Assembly (NCBI GenBank): GCA_951812665.1
Contig: CATOST010000016.1
Span: forward strand, 62,001 to 126,000
Direction of reading: 5' to 3'
Source of the DNA: an uncultured Acidobacteriota bacterium
GTDB lineage: Bacteria; Acidobacteriota; UBA6911; RPQK01; JAJDTT01
DNA: 64,000 nt
Position numbers and translations under genes: made by a program. A model generated the notes under the pieces. It saw nothing but the letters and a program-made list of their open reading frames with translations, was not told the origin of the DNA and searched no databases. Positions 37,016 through 47,466 of this stretch are shown here, in pieces. Every line of letters starts with the position of its first letter. The stretch's first letter is position 1.

Positions 37016-38014
37016 ATGGACGTGCAGATTAGCCGCCGGCTCACTCTGAAAGACATTTTCCTGCTGGTGAAATCGGATCTGGCAGAGGTGGAGACCCGCC
37101 TCGATTCGGAGATCCAAAGCGCGATTCCGCTGGTCAACGACATCAATCGGTATCTGCACACGAGCGGTGGCAAACGGCTTCGGCCGGCGGTCCTGCTGCT
37201 GGCATCCAAGCTCAGTGGGGGGCCTGCCGAAGCGGCGTTGCGGCTGAGTGTGGTGGTGGAGCTGATCCACGTGGCCACCCTGGTCCACGACGACATCATT
37301 GACAACAGCGACGTCCGCCGTGGACGGCCCTCGGTCAACGCCAAGTGGGGCAATCAGATTACGGTCCTCATGGGCGACTGGCTCTACATGACCTCCTTCC
37401 AGATCGCCATGAAGGAGCGGTCGATGAGGATCCTGGACATCCTCATCGACATCACCCGCAAGATGGTGGAGGGTGAGCTCCTGCAACTGGAGCAGGAGGG
37501 GCGCATGGAGGTCACCGAGCAACAGCAGCTGGAGATCAGTCTCTACAAGACCGCCTACCTCTTCTCCGGTTGCGGCCGCCTGGGAGCGATTCTGGGGAAC
37601 ATGGATCCGGCCCGGGAGGAGGGTCTCGCCCTCTATGGCCGATCCCTGGGGATGGCCTTCCAACTGGTGGACGACCAGCTCGACTATACCTCCGCGCAGA
37701 AGGACATGGGCAAGCCGGTCCTCAAGGACCTGGAAGAGGGGAAGATGACGCTCCCCATCATCTTCATGCTGCGCCGGGCCCGCCCGGCGGAAAGGGACTT
37801 TCTCCGGCAGGTGATTCTCCGGCACGATTTCAGCGATGCCAACAAGCAGGAGATTCTGGGCCTGGTCTGGAAGTACGGAGCTTTGGATGAACTGAAGCTG
37901 CGAGCCCAGGCCTACGCCAAACAGGCCAGGGATGCACTTGCGGTCTTTCCCGATTCCATCTACCGGGACGCCCTCCTCCAGGTGCCCGACTTTGTCCTGA
38001 ATCGAAACAACTGA
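37016..38014 (+). CDS. Polyprenyl diphosphate synthase (IspB-like)
   Basis: A 332-residue trans-isoprenyl diphosphate synthase, likely making the long-chain tail of a respiratory quinone. The two aspartate-rich motifs are DDIID (92-96) and DDQLD (219-223), with GGKRLRP at 51-57 and the GEL element at 153-155. The residues before the first motif (HVATLVH) are small to medium, so a long-chain product is plausible but not provable by eye. It stands alone, 146 bp after tatD, and converges with the PBP gene. Confidence 0.9.
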   Translation: MDVQISRRLTLKDIFLLVKSDLAEVETRLDSEIQSAIPLVNDINRYLHTSGGKRLRPAVLLLASKLSGGPAEAALRLSVVVELIHVATLVHDDIIDNSDVRRGRPSVNAKWGNQITVLMGDWLYMTSFQIAMKERSMRILDILIDITRKMVEGELLQLEQEGRMEVTEQQQLEISLYKTAYLFSGCGRLGAILGNMDPAREEGLALYGRSLGMAFQLVDDQLDYTSAQKDMGKPVLKDLEEGKMTLPIIFMLRRARPAERDFLRQVILRHDFSDANKQEILGLVWKYGALDELKLRAQAYAKQARDALAVFPDSIYRDALLQVPDFVLNRNN

Positions 38015-38223
38015 AAATATGCCGGAGTTCCACCTGGGGGAATGACCACCGTAGAGTGGCCTGCGCAGTTGAGCTATTTCGGAGTGGATTCCGAATTGGC
38101 TTGGCTTTTTCGGAAGCCGTTACGATTCGGCGCGCTGTATCCGAATCTTCAGTGTCGGTTTCCGGAGCGGACGCATGAGGTTCGAAGGCCGTCGAAGGTC
38201 ACGGCGAGCCTCTCCGGCGCCCG

Positions 38224-40542
38224 TCAGAAAGAAGGTGCGGGGATGTCTTCCACCATGATGTTCGGTAGCGGTTTCGGTTTCACGGCGGGTTGCTCCTGCT
38301 GTTCGGCCTCTCCCTCATCGGGGTCCGCCTCTTCCACCGGTGCAGGAGCTGGAGCGGCTCGACGGGCGGCGTAAAGTTCCGTCCCGAAGTTTCCCGGCGG
38401 AGTCTTGCCCACGGTCTCTTTCATGAAATCGATCCAGATGGGAAGGGCCAGGGTGCTGCCGTAAACTCTTCTACCCATCGAGATCTTGGTGTCGTGCCCC
38501 ACCCAGACACCGGCCGTCAGCAGCTTGCTGAATCCCACGAACCAGCTATCGGTACAGTCGTTGGTGGTGCCCGTCTTCCCGGCGACCGGAATCGGCAGAC
38601 TCCGGGCCTTGCGGGCGGTTCCAGTCAGGACCACGTTTCTCAACAGGTCCAGCAGCGCTTCGGCGGTCTTCCGGGTGACGACCTCATCCACGCCGGCCTC
38701 GTGGCGCTCCAGAAGGACACCGTTGGAGTCTTCCACCCGGTCGATGAAATGGGGGTGGACCCGGACCCCGCCGTTGGGGAAGGCGCTGAAGGCGGACGTG
38801 ATCTCCTCCAGAGTGACCTCGCCGGCTCCCAGAGCGGTGGGGAGATAGAGTGGGATTTCCCGTTGGATTCCGAACCGGTGCGCCACTTCGACGACTCTCT
38901 CAACGCCCATTGCGTTGGCCAGACGTAGCGTGGGGACGTTTCGCGATTCCGACAAGGCCTGACGGATGGGGATGAGCCCCTTGTATTTCCTGTCCGCGTT
39001 CTCCGGCCGGTAGGGGCGGCCCAGACCGTCCAGAAACTCCACCGGGCTGTCCAGTACCGTGTCCTCGGGCGTATAGCCGTTTTCCACCGCGGCCACGTAA
39101 GTGAAGGGCTTGAATACGGAACCGGGTTGTCTCAGAGCCTGGGTGGCTCGATTGAACTTGCTGTATCGAAAGTCGAACCCTCCCACCATGGCTCGAATGG
39201 CGCCGGTCCGGCTCTCGATGGCCATCAGCGACCCCTGAACCTCGGGAACCCGGTCCAGCTTCACTTCGACGGTCCGTTCCTCACGGTCGATGCTCTCCAG
39301 GGTGAAGGCGCACACGTCACCCGACCTGAGGACCTGGTCCAATCGCTTCTTTCCGGTCCAGTCCACGTGGTTGGGCCGGACCGTGGCCCGGTAGCTGCCG
39401 ACCTTCACCTCTGCCGTGCGCTCGTCCGATTGCAGAACGAGGCCGTGGACCATCTGACCGGGGGCGAAAATGGTGTCCCAATCGGAACGCCAGTACCCCT
39501 CCAGCTCTTTCCCGGCCTCGAGGATGTTCTCTTTGGCGCCGCGCCATCTCCGCCGCTTCTTGTCGAACGCCCTCAATCCGTCACGAAGCGCCGTTTCGGC
39601 CGCCGTCTGAAGTTCGTAGTCCAGAGTCGTGTAAATCTTCAGACCTCTCCTGTGAATCTCCCCGCCGGGGAACCGTTTCTCCAAGTACTGACGCACCCAT
39701 TCCACGAAATAGGGGGCCGACGCTTGTTGCCGGCCAAATGTCTTCAGGTCCAAGGGCTCCCGCATACTGACTCGCAGGGTCTCCGCGCCGATGAAGCCCT
39801 CCTCGTAGGTCCGTTCCAGCACCCAGTTTCTCCGTTTCAAGGCCCGTTCGGGATGATTGATGGGGGAATATCCTGCGGGATTCGGAAACACGCTGGCCAG
39901 CAGGGCCGCCTCATGCCACTCCAGCTCGTCCATGGTCTTCTGGAAGTAGAACTCGGAAGCGGCCGCCAGTCCGTATCTGCCGTGCCCCATGTACATCTGG
40001 TTGACGTAGCGGGTGAAGATCTGCTCCTTGGACAGGGTGCGCTCGATCTGGATGGCGAAGATCATGTCCTGAATCTTGCGCTTGATCGTCACCTCGGGAC
40101 TGGTCAGCAGCAGTTTGCTCAACTGCATGGTGATGGTGGAGGCGCCTTTTCGTTCTCCGTAGACGATGTTCCGGAAGATTTGGTAGATGAGGCGGCGGAA
40201 GTCGATGCCGGCGTGCCGGAAGAATTCCGAGTCCTCGGCCGCCAGGATCGTGTCCTTCACCGTCACCGGGATCTTGTCGTAGGTGACGATCTGTCTTTTC
40301 TCCACCCCGAAAACGTCCAGAACCCGCCCGTCCGCCGAATAGACCTCGGAGATCACGTCCGGCCGGGACTGCTGCAGTTCCCAGACCTGGGTCAGTTCAA
40401 ATCCCCAGGTGAGGACCAGACCGGTGAGGGACCCGGTCACGGCCGCCGCGATGATCAGAACGGCGCAGGTCGCCCAGACCAGAAAGCGGCGCCGGCGGGG
40501 AGACGGCTTCTTGCGGGAGGAGGGTTTTCTTCGAGAGGGCAC
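38224..40542 (-). CDS. mrcA: Penicillin-binding protein 1A (class A PBP)
   Basis: A 772-residue bifunctional peptidoglycan synthase: glycosyltransferase plus DD-transpeptidase. A basic N-terminus precedes one membrane helix (about 25-50). The GT51 domain has EDSEFFRHAGID and GASTITMQL (about 95-145). An OB-like insert (about 340-430) precedes the transpeptidase domain with S475-x-x-K478 (QPGSVFKPF), SRN in SESRN and the KTG triad at 656-658. The C-terminal tail (about 735-772) is Pro/Glu-rich, probably disordered. It is intact and the last core gene before the accessory island. Confidence 0.94.
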   Translation of the reverse strand: MPSRRKPSSRKKPSPRRRRFLVWATCAVLIIAAAVTGSLTGLVLTWGFELTQVWELQQSRPDVISEVYSADGRVLDVFGVEKRQIVTYDKIPVTVKDTILAAEDSEFFRHAGIDFRRLIYQIFRNIVYGERKGASTITMQLSKLLLTSPEVTIKRKIQDMIFAIQIERTLSKEQIFTRYVNQMYMGHGRYGLAAASEFYFQKTMDELEWHEAALLASVFPNPAGYSPINHPERALKRRNWVLERTYEEGFIGAETLRVSMREPLDLKTFGRQQASAPYFVEWVRQYLEKRFPGGEIHRRGLKIYTTLDYELQTAAETALRDGLRAFDKKRRRWRGAKENILEAGKELEGYWRSDWDTIFAPGQMVHGLVLQSDERTAEVKVGSYRATVRPNHVDWTGKKRLDQVLRSGDVCAFTLESIDREERTVEVKLDRVPEVQGSLMAIESRTGAIRAMVGGFDFRYSKFNRATQALRQPGSVFKPFTYVAAVENGYTPEDTVLDSPVEFLDGLGRPYRPENADRKYKGLIPIRQALSESRNVPTLRLANAMGVERVVEVAHRFGIQREIPLYLPTALGAGEVTLEEITSAFSAFPNGGVRVHPHFIDRVEDSNGVLLERHEAGVDEVVTRKTAEALLDLLRNVVLTGTARKARSLPIPVAGKTGTTNDCTDSWFVGFSKLLTAGVWVGHDTKISMGRRVYGSTLALPIWIDFMKETVGKTPPGNFGTELYAARRAAPAPAPVEEADPDEGEAEQQEQPAVKPKPLPNIMVEDIPAPSF

Positions 40543-40737
40543 GGCTGCATTCTACACGACTTGCCCTGTCAGTAACGGGACGGGCGAGTCGGCCGGGAAT
40601 TCGGAACCATTGAGTTGACCGAATCCTGATTCACAGGTTTCCAACAAGCGGCCCACAGCCTCTCAACAGCATTCCGACAGGCATTTCACAGCTGCCACTG
40701 TGCTGGGGCGCCGGCCGCAGGCTCCCGGCCGGTCCGG
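40543..40737. other. Intergenic segment upstream of the PBP gene
   Basis: No gene is seen. The segment must carry the PBP promoter on the minus strand; a TAGAAT sequence near the PBP start could be a -10 box but has no convincing -35 partner. Confidence 0.3.
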
Positions 40738-40920
40738 CTATGCCGCCCGGCTGGTGATGCTCACGAGCGTGAGCATCCCGACGAGGACCACCAGACCTGC
40801 CCAAGAATACGTGTAGGGGTCGGCGTTCACCAGGACGCGAAGGCTCGAGTTACCCTGGCGGACGGGAGTCCGGTGATTGCGCCCCCCATCGAGAAATTCG
40901 GGCCAAAAGGGTAAGGCCGA
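40738..40920 (-). pseudogene. Possible C-terminal remnant of a membrane protein
   Basis: On the minus strand a 60-codon frame without a start codon begins directly after a TGA that lies just past the hsdR stop. It ends in a TAG at 40740-40738. It reads as a plausible protein end: a hydrophilic part, then DPYTYSWAG and a hydrophobic helix LVVLVGMLTLVSI ending TSRAA. This resembles the tail of an FtsX-type permease, but the family is not certain. It may mark the point where the island replaced the rest of an older gene. Confidence 0.35.
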
Positions 40921-40931
40921 TCAGGCGGTTT

Positions 40932-43900
40932 TCACTTCGAGACGAACCGGGTGGCGACGTACTTCTCGGAATCTTTCTTGTCGAGTCGTACCGTGCCCGG
41001 GCCGCTCCGGACGTAGAGATCGCCCTTCCCGGCCTTCTCCAGGCTTTTCCACCGCAGATATACCGGCTCGGGACTTCGCTGGCAGCTCACCAGGCAAATG
41101 GTCTTGCCCTCCACAATCTGCATCCTGGGATCGATGCAAGTGCCGGCCCGGTCACCGAGGCCGTTTCGCACCACCTGGGCCAGGTGCAGCATGAACTTGT
41201 CGTCGGTCTCCAGGCGGTCGTGGGCGATGCCCAGCACCTTGCGGTCGTCGTCCACGCCGATCAGGAGATCGCCCCCCTCGGTGTTCAGGAATGCGGCAAC
41301 GGTCTTGAGCGCCGCATGGGTCACGTGCTTGGGGTCCTTTCGATCCTCCTTCAGGTTCCAGCGGAGGCTCGACTTGAACTCCAGTGTCTTCGACTCCTGG
41401 TGCTTGAGCAGTTCCTCCGCCCGCCGGTGCCGCCTGATGTAGTCGTCGAAGAGGAAGTTCTTGAGTGCCTGGCCGAAGTCGTCGTCATCGGTGATCCGCT
41501 TGTAGAGGTCGAAGTTGGTCTCGACGATCTCCTGGATCTTGTCTTCCACCTTGGGGTCGAACGTCAGCCGCACGTTCTCTCGGGTGTTCACCCGGGCGCT
41601 GGCGTCGAGGCCCGCGTCCCGGTCCAGGGCGGACCGGATCTGTTCCAGGGTGATGCGGTGCTCGCTGCCCAGGTTCAGACCGAAGCGCTCGTTCAGCGCC
41701 TCGATGATCCGCGAGAGAGCCTCCAACTCTGCCGCGCCGGGACCGCGGCGAGTCTTGGTCTCGACAGGATCCAGCGGCCGCACATAACGATCGAGGGGGA
41801 TCCGGCCGTGGCTCGTCCGCTGAATCCGGAAGGACTCCATGTCGATGGCCTCCCGGATCTCGAGAGGCAGCGCTTCCCGGGCGATCGACAACAGCCTCCG
41901 GAGGTGCCGGGCGAAGACGTAGAGCTTCTCCAGGTCGGTGTCGGCGAAGGTCAGGACCTGGGAGAGGAAGGCGTAGAGGCGGATGTAGTCGGTGAGCTGG
42001 CCGCGGAAGTCGCGTCCCTCGTCGGGGACCAGGGCGGCGAAGCGCCGGCGCACCGGTTCCAGCGCCGCATAAAGCTTGTCCTGACCCGCCTTGGGATCGA
42101 AGAACGCCCGCGCGAAGGTCTCGACGTCGCCATCGGCGAACACCCCGAAGTCGAGCAACCGGCCCTGGACCTCGTAGAGGAGGTTGGGGTCTGTCCCTTC
42201 CGAGAGGAGGGTGGTCTCGTAGTATGGTTCGAAGGCCTTCTTGATCTCCTCGGCTTCGTTGGCGAAATCGAGCACCATCGCTCCCTGTTTGCCGGGGTGG
42301 GTACGGTTCAGGCGGGACAGCGTCTGGACCGCGTTCACGCCGCCCAGCTTCTTGTCCACGTACATGGTGTGGAGCAGCGGCTGGTCGAAGCCGGTCTGGA
42401 ACTTGTTGGCCACCACCAGGAAGCGGTACTCGGGCTTCTCGAACTCGGCGGCCGTCTGCCGTTCGCCAATCACCCGATCCTGCCCGGCCGAGTTCATGCC
42501 GGACTCGGTGTAGGATTGACCCCGGTCCTTCACCGTCCCGGAAAAGGCGACGAGCGCTTTCCACGGGTGGCCCTTTTCCGCCAGGTAGCGATCCAGGGCG
42601 AGCCGGGTGCGCACCGCGTGCAGGCGCGAGCGGGTCACGATCATCGCCTTGGCCCGCCCGCCGATCTCCCCCGCGACCTGCGCGGCGAAATGCTCCACGC
42701 AGATGGCGATCTTTTCGCCGATGGCGTGCGGATGCAGCTCGACGAAGGTCTTGAGCAGATGCTCCGCCTTCCGTTTGTCGTAGCGCGGGTCGTCCTCGAT
42801 CTTCTTCAGCAGGCGCCAGTAGGCCGTGTAGGTGGTGTAGTTGGCGAGCACGTCCAGTATGAACCCCTCCTCGATCGCCTGGCGCATGCTGTAGAGGTGG
42901 AAGGGCCGGAACTTCCCGTCCGGCTGCTTCTGGCCGAAGAGCTCCAGGGTCTTGGGCTTCGGTGTGGCGGTGAAGGCGAACGTCGAGAGGTTCGGGAGCC
43001 GGCCGCGGAGGCGGATCTCTTCCAGGACGCGCTCTTCGAGCTCCTCTTCGGGGGTCTCGGCGCCCGCTTCCGCCTGCTCCGCCTCCTCCAGGGTTCCTGC
43101 GGCGAGGACCGCCTTGAGGCTCCTGGAACTCTCTCCCGATTGGGACGAGTGCGCTTCATCCACGATCACGGCGAAGCGGTTGCCGGCAAGCTGGCCGATT
43201 TCATCGGCGATGACCGGAAACTTCTGCAACGTGGTGACGATGATGGTCCGGCCCGCTTCCAGAGCCTCGCGGAGCTGGCGCGAGGTCTGGTCGATGTTCT
43301 CCACCACGCCCAGGGTCTGCTCGAACTGCCGGATGGTCCGCTGGAGCTGGCGGTCGAGCACCCGCCGATCGGTCACCACCACCACCGAGTCGAAGACGCG
43401 CCGGTCGTCGTAATCATGGAGCACCGAGAGCTGATGGGCGAGCCAGGCGATGGTGAAGCTCTTGCCGCTGCCGGCCGAGTGCTGGATCAGGTAACGCTCG
43501 CCGGCGCCGTGGTTGCGCGCGTGGCGGACGAGCCGGCGCACGCAGTCGAGCTGCTGGTAGCGCGGAAAGATCAGGAACCGCCTGCCGGTTCTGCGCCCGC
43601 GATCGTCCTGTACCTCGATCTCGTGAATGAACTGGCGGACGAGGTCGAGGATGCTGTCTCGAGCCCAGATCCGCTCCCACAGGTAGTCGGTCGGGAAGCC
43701 CGTACGAGTGGGCGGGATCGGAGGATTCCCCGCACCGCCGAAGCGTCCCTGGTTGAACGGGAGGAACCGGGTCCTGGGCCCGGCGAGTTGGGTCGTCACG
43801 AACACCTGTTCCGGGTCCACGGCGAAGTGGGCGAGGCAGCGCCCGTAGGCGAAGAGGGGCTCGCGCGGGTCCCGGTCGTGCTTGTACTGGCGGATCGCGT

Positions 43901-44468
43901 CCTCGACGTCCTGGCCGTTGAGCGGGTTCTTGAGCTCGGCCGTGAAGATGGGAATGCCGTTCAGGAAGAGCCCGAGGTCGACACTCTGTTCGGTCTTCTC
44001 GCTGAAGCGGAGCTGGCGCACAACGGCGAAGAGGTTGGCCCCGTGCAGGCGCTGCAATTCCTCGTTGAGCCCGCTCGCCGGCCGGAAGTAAGCAAGCCGG
44101 AACTTGCAGCCCGAGTCCTTGACGCCGTTTCGAAGTACTTCGAGCGCCCCCCGACGGGCGATCTCGCGCGAGAGTCGGCCCAAAAAACGCGGCTTAACGT
44201 CGGCCCCGTGGTGCTGCTTCAGCTTCTCCCACTCCTTCGGCTGGGTGGCCAGGAGAAAGTCAAGGACATCGGCCGCGATCAGGCAGCGCCCGCGGTCGTA
44301 TTTCTCCGGACGGCGTCTGTGGTAACCGCCGGGCACTGCGTCGTCGCCGTATACCGACGGCGATTCCCGTATTGTCGTCGCGTCGCCCGGGCAGGCGTCG
44401 GGCCCGTGTTGCAGCAACGCGCACTCGATTGTCTTTTCGAAGGCACGCTCGGAGATCTCAGGCGTCAT
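40932..44468 (-). CDS. hsdR: Type I restriction enzyme HsdR with C-terminal AlbA_2 domain
   Basis: HsdR is the translocase and nuclease subunit of a type I restriction system. The 1178 residues have an N-terminal PD-(D/E)xK nuclease (VDLGLFLNG, then the ELK element at 178-180), Walker A HSAGSGKS (330-337), DEAH (437-440), a second RecA-like domain ([21 protein letters not shown]), and a helical C-terminal region. After about residue 1020 follows an extra AlbA_2/Schlafen-type domain ([30 protein letters not shown]). ATG 44468 is chosen because GGAAGG lies 7 nt upstream; ATG 44486 is possible. The start overlaps hsdS by 11 bp. The enzyme looks intact. Confidence 0.92.
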   Translation of the reverse strand: MTPEISERAFEKTIECALLQHGPDACPGDATTIRESPSVYGDDAVPGGYHRRRPEKYDRGRCLIAADVLDFLLATQPKEWEKLKQHHGADVKPRFLGRLSREIARRGALEVLRNGVKDSGCKFRLAYFRPASGLNEELQRLHGANLFAVVRQLRFSEKTEQSVDLGLFLNGIPIFTAELKNPLNGQDVEDAIRQYKHDRDPREPLFAYGRCLAHFAVDPEQVFVTTQLAGPRTRFLPFNQGRFGGAGNPPIPPTRTGFPTDYLWERIWARDSILDLVRQFIHEIEVQDDRGRRTGRRFLIFPRYQQLDCVRRLVRHARNHGAGERYLIQHSAGSGKSFTIAWLAHQLSVLHDYDDRRVFDSVVVVTDRRVLDRQLQRTIRQFEQTLGVVENIDQTSRQLREALEAGRTIIVTTLQKFPVIADEIGQLAGNRFAVIVDEAHSSQSGESSRSLKAVLAAGTLEEAEQAEAGAETPEEELEERVLEEIRLRGRLPNLSTFAFTATPKPKTLELFGQKQPDGKFRPFHLYSMRQAIEEGFILDVLANYTTYTAYWRLLKKIEDDPRYDKRKAEHLLKTFVELHPHAIGEKIAICVEHFAAQVAGEIGGRAKAMIVTRSRLHAVRTRLALDRYLAEKGHPWKALVAFSGTVKDRGQSYTESGMNSAGQDRVIGERQTAAEFEKPEYRFLVVANKFQTGFDQPLLHTMYVDKKLGGVNAVQTLSRLNRTHPGKQGAMVLDFANEAEEIKKAFEPYYETTLLSEGTDPNLLYEVQGRLLDFGVFADGDVETFARAFFDPKAGQDKLYAALEPVRRRFAALVPDEGRDFRGQLTDYIRLYAFLSQVLTFADTDLEKLYVFARHLRRLLSIAREALPLEIREAIDMESFRIQRTSHGRIPLDRYVRPLDPVETKTRRGPGAAELEALSRIIEALNERFGLNLGSEHRITLEQIRSALDRDAGLDASARVNTRENVRLTFDPKVEDKIQEIVETNFDLYKRITDDDDFGQALKNFLFDDYIRRHRRAEELLKHQESKTLEFKSSLRWNLKEDRKDPKHVTHAALKTVAAFLNTEGGDLLIGVDDDRKVLGIAHDRLETDDKFMLHLAQVVRNGLGDRAGTCIDPRMQIVEGKTICLVSCQRSPEPVYLRWKSLEKAGKGDLYVRSGPGTVRLDKKDSEKYVATRFVSK

Positions 44469-45804
44469 GCCGATTCCTTCCGACATCGATCTTGCCGGTG
44501 ACCGCCGCGGAGATTAGGGCGGTGCGGAATTCGTTGAGGTGATCGATGGCTTGGTGGATCTTGAGAGACAATCTCTCGATTTTTCCCGCCTCTGCAACGA
44601 GGAATCCCGCAATCTCAATCTGTTCCGATTTGGGCGGGATGGGAATAACAGCTCTCTTGAGATCCCGAATGTTGATCCCCTTAATCGTTGCGCCGAGGGC
44701 GCCCGCTTCTAGTTGGCCAAACACGCCCATGGATCGAAGCGCGTACAGTAACCAGTATCCATCCGTTACTTTCGTATAGGAGATACGTGCAGCATCTTGA
44801 GTAAGGTTGGCTCTTTCTAGTTCATTGGGCACCATCTCAACTTCGCCGATGCTCCCCCGGATTGCATAGACTAAATCACCTCCTCGAAGTCGGGATCGGA
44901 CATAGCGCGACTCGATATCGAACGTGGTCTTGTTAAGGGCATCCAACTTGAGACGAGTCGCTGCCACGTCCCCACCCTTGACGATCGGAACACCTACGTC
45001 CACGTTTGGCCCAGGAAGGACGATTCCATACATGATCCGGCGGTCTGTTGGCGTCAGGTGCCAAAGGCGCTTTAGCTTCCAGTGTGTCGGGATCTCCCCC
45101 AGCCACTCGACGCCGGAGTCCTTCATGGTGACGTTCGGGTCCAAGCCCCGGGTGACAGCGCGGGTGATGAGGGCGGAGCGTTTCTCCTGAAGCAGCTCGA
45201 TCAGCCGCTCCTTCCTCGCCACCAGCGCATCGATCTTCGCCGTCTCCCGGTCGAGGAACGCAGCGATGGCGCATTGCTCGTTGAGGGGTGGAAAAGGCAG
45301 GCGGAACTTCAAGACGTTCAGCGATGAGAGATGCTTGACAGTCGTCGCATAAGTTACGTCGTTCAAAGCCTTGAGTGGGAAGGATAGGCAGTGGAAGAGA
45401 TACCGTTGACTAAGGTGGATAGAGTGGGTGCGCACGCAGCATAGCCGCTGGTTCAGGAGCGCAGGACCTTGCGCCCACCATGCGACGCTGAAGTCGCCAT
45501 CCATCCCGATCAGAATGTCACCATCGCGAATCTCCGCTTCCGGTACGGAATCCCCCGACCACTTGACCTCGGTCGCCGTAGTGAACAGGTCTCGGATGCG
45601 CACGAGTGGGGTGCCGTTATACCGATCGAACAACTTGGAGTCGAAGGGGAAGCCGTTGATGAGATTAGCTAAATCTGTCAGCCGCTTCACCTCCCAGTGC
45701 TTCGGCGTCTCGCCCAGCCACTCGATACCGGAGTCCCTATACTCCGGGTACGGAGGAAAACGCCGTCGCTGAGGCTCGTCTATCCGATCGTATCCTTCGG
45801 TCAC
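44458..45804 (-). CDS. hsdS: Type I restriction specificity subunit HsdS
   Basis: HsdS sets the DNA target of both modification and restriction. The 448 residues show the two-repeat layout: each half starts with [19 protein letters not shown] or [19 protein letters not shown]. Each half also ends with a conserved coiled-coil segment ([16 protein letters not shown] and [14 protein letters not shown]). The two variable target-recognition domains lie between and differ from each other, so a bipartite recognition site is expected. Base composition is visibly lower in G+C in the second recognition domain, as often in exchanged HsdS parts. The GTG start overlaps the abiEii stop by 4 bp (GTGA). Confidence 0.92.
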   Translation of the reverse strand: MTEGYDRIDEPQRRRFPPYPEYRDSGIEWLGETPKHWEVKRLTDLANLINGFPFDSKLFDRYNGTPLVRIRDLFTTATEVKWSGDSVPEAEIRDGDILIGMDGDFSVAWWAQGPALLNQRLCCVRTHSIHLSQRYLFHCLSFPLKALNDVTYATTVKHLSSLNVLKFRLPFPPLNEQCAIAAFLDRETAKIDALVARKERLIELLQEKRSALITRAVTRGLDPNVTMKDSGVEWLGEIPTHWKLKRLWHLTPTDRRIMYGIVLPGPNVDVGVPIVKGGDVAATRLKLDALNKTTFDIESRYVRSRLRGGDLVYAIRGSIGEVEMVPNELERANLTQDAARISYTKVTDGYWLLYALRSMGVFGQLEAGALGATIKGINIRDLKRAVIPIPPKSEQIEIAGFLVAEAGKIERLSLKIHQAIDHLNEFRTALISAAVTGKIDVGRNRHDA

Positions 45805-46751
45805 GGTCTCTCACCTGCCGCCCGCGCCCAAATCCCTGAGCGCCACGGCCCGCCAGCAGGCCACGCGGCTACGAACCGGTCCCCACGGGACACGGCCCGC
45901 CACGGCGGTGTCAGGAAGAGCATAACGAGTTCACCCACAGCACCGAAGTCCATGGGTGCCGGCAGGTGCCCGCGCTTGGCAAGATAGGCGCGCCAACGAT
46001 CGCCTCGCCCGGTGTCTGTATAGAAACCGCTGGTCAGGGAGAGCGGGACCTCGTCGGTCGGTGAACGACGGTTCTCGAAAGTCGCGACAAGGGCCTGTAC
46101 GATTCGCGCGCCGTCGAAGCGGAAGCGCCGAGCCAATTCGTACAGGTCGAAGAAGTCCTTGTAGCGGCTCGTCTGCTCACCGTGTGCGACCGTGGCGTGG
46201 AACTTCTCGGAGACGACCGCTTCCTTGGGATACGCACGAACGCGGCACTTGGCGGCGTCGAGCAGCGTCGGGACTTCGGCATCCTCCGGCGGTGGCTGAA
46301 TCTCGTCGCCGACGCCGATGTCCACCTGCACGGTTAGACGCGCTCGGCCGACGGTTGCCGGGAATCGGTGGCGGGTGCCACCCTTGTCCATTGTGCCGCG
46401 GATTGGGCTGCTGATGATCTGGTCCGTGTGGAAGACGACGCCGTCGTCGTCCACCCCGGTACGGCAAACTTGCTGCAATGCCTTCTCCAGGTCGTCAGTT
46501 TCCGAATCGCCGTAGGCGGCGAAGTCAATGTCCTGGGTCTGCCGGTGGAACGCCTGGTTCCAGAGAGCGAAGAGCATGGCCCCTTTCAGAACGAAGCGAT
46601 CACGGTAGGGGGAATGGCTGAGACGGAAAAGGAACCGTTCGACCACGTACCTCCAGAGGAGAAACTGAAAATCCTCGCCGGTTTCGCGGCTGCGGGCGAG
46701 CAGCCGGTCGCGGACCGACGCCGCGACGTTCTTGAGATGGCGTTTCGTCAC
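45801..46751 (-). CDS. abiEii: AbiEii-type nucleotidyltransferase toxin
   Basis: The toxin of a type IV toxin-antitoxin pair. The 316 residues contain the DUF1814 nucleotidyltransferase core: [11 protein letters not shown] at 53-63 and [14 protein letters not shown] at 70-83 with the metal-binding D74 and D76. [13 protein letters not shown] and [12 protein letters not shown] follow, both family blocks. AbiEii/MenT relatives modify tRNA with nucleotides to stop translation during phage infection. It overlaps abiEi upstream and hsdS downstream by 4 bp each, so it is tied to the restriction genes in one transcript. All motifs are intact. Confidence 0.88.
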   Translation of the reverse strand: MTKRHLKNVAASVRDRLLARSRETGEDFQFLLWRYVVERFLFRLSHSPYRDRFVLKGAMLFALWNQAFHRQTQDIDFAAYGDSETDDLEKALQQVCRTGVDDDGVVFHTDQIISSPIRGTMDKGGTRHRFPATVGRARLTVQVDIGVGDEIQPPPEDAEVPTLLDAAKCRVRAYPKEAVVSEKFHATVAHGEQTSRYKDFFDLYELARRFRFDGARIVQALVATFENRRSPTDEVPLSLTSGFYTDTGRGDRWRAYLAKRGHLPAPMDFGAVGELVMLFLTPPWRAVSRGDRFVAAWPAGGPWRSGIWARAAGERP

Positions 46752-47350
46752 GACAGAACCGCTTCCATGTACGGCCGCAGGACCGTGCGGGCCCGGCAGA
46801 CGCTGGCTGCGCGCATGATCTCATCCGGGGTGGCGAGCCGTTGGCGCAGCACGTCCCGGAGCGACTCCAGCGCGGTGTCGAGGCCGAATTTGTTGCGGTA
46901 CCGGAAGCAGTCGACGACCGTCCGGGCCGGTGATGTAATGGCAACCGGCACGCCCAGCATCGGGCGGCGCACGACCCCATATGTAAGCATCGCCTTCGAG
47001 AACCAGACGACGCGAACCTGCGCCGGCACTCGGGCGGGGCGGCGCGCCTTGCGGTTGATGGCTATCCAGACTTCGTGAGGGGATTCGGTTCCGATCTCGT
47101 AAACGCGGAGCGCGGTCATCAGGCAGACGATCGCACGCGGAACAGCAGCAGCTACCATGGCGACTGTTTCCAGCTCCGTCGGCTCGACCTCGGCCAGCCG
47201 GTAAAGGCCGCCGCCGAGGTTCTCCACGTCACCGGCCGCAACGAGTCCGCGGAGGCGACGGTACGGGACGCCGATTGCATCGACGTCTCGCGGTCGGAAA
47301 AAAGCTCCAATGCCGGCTGTTTCGAGCGTGGCCGCAGTGAGTTCAGCCAT
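46748..47350 (-). CDS. abiEi: AbiEi-type antitoxin and autorepressor
   Basis: The antitoxin of the AbiE pair, 200 residues. The N-terminal winged helix (about 1-60, with FRPRDVDAIGVPYRRLRGLVAAGDVENLGGGLYRL in part) binds DNA, and the C-terminal part has the family segment SPARTVVDCFRYRNKFGLDTALESL. AbiEi proteins repress their own operon by binding inverted repeats. ATG 47350 is chosen because twelve further codons upstream would run through the inverted repeat at 47366-47397. Its stop overlaps the abiEii start by 4 bp. Confidence 0.87.
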   Translation of the reverse strand: MAELTAATLETAGIGAFFRPRDVDAIGVPYRRLRGLVAAGDVENLGGGLYRLAEVEPTELETVAMVAAAVPRAIVCLMTALRVYEIGTESPHEVWIAINRKARRPARVPAQVRVVWFSKAMLTYGVVRRPMLGVPVAITSPARTVVDCFRYRNKFGLDTALESLRDVLRQRLATPDEIMRAASVCRARTVLRPYMEAVLS

Positions 47351-47365
47351 GGACGTATAGTAACG

Positions 47366-47397
47366 AATGTCGGCACATAAATACAAGTGCCGACATT
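47366..47397 (-). promoter_or_regulatory. Perfect 11-bp inverted repeat, likely AbiEi operator
   Basis: AATGTCGGCAC (47366-47376) and GTGCCGACATT (47387-47397) are perfect reverse complements with a 10-bp A/T-rich spacer. The repeat lies 16 bp upstream of the abiEi ATG. Known AbiEi proteins bind paired inverted repeats in their own promoter; this one would control abiEi-abiEii-hsdS-hsdR. Confidence 0.75.
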
Positions 47398-47466
47398 TTG
47401 TTCTTATTTCGCTCAGGCCGCCATAGCCGTCGCTCCGCCTGATTGCCGTCCAAGCCAGGCGGAGGA

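Noticed and set aside
41184-44501. 1105-codon open frame on the plus strand
   Set aside because: It is the antisense of hsdR. Long antisense frames are expected at this G+C; it has no protein-like motifs, while hsdR shows every family motif.
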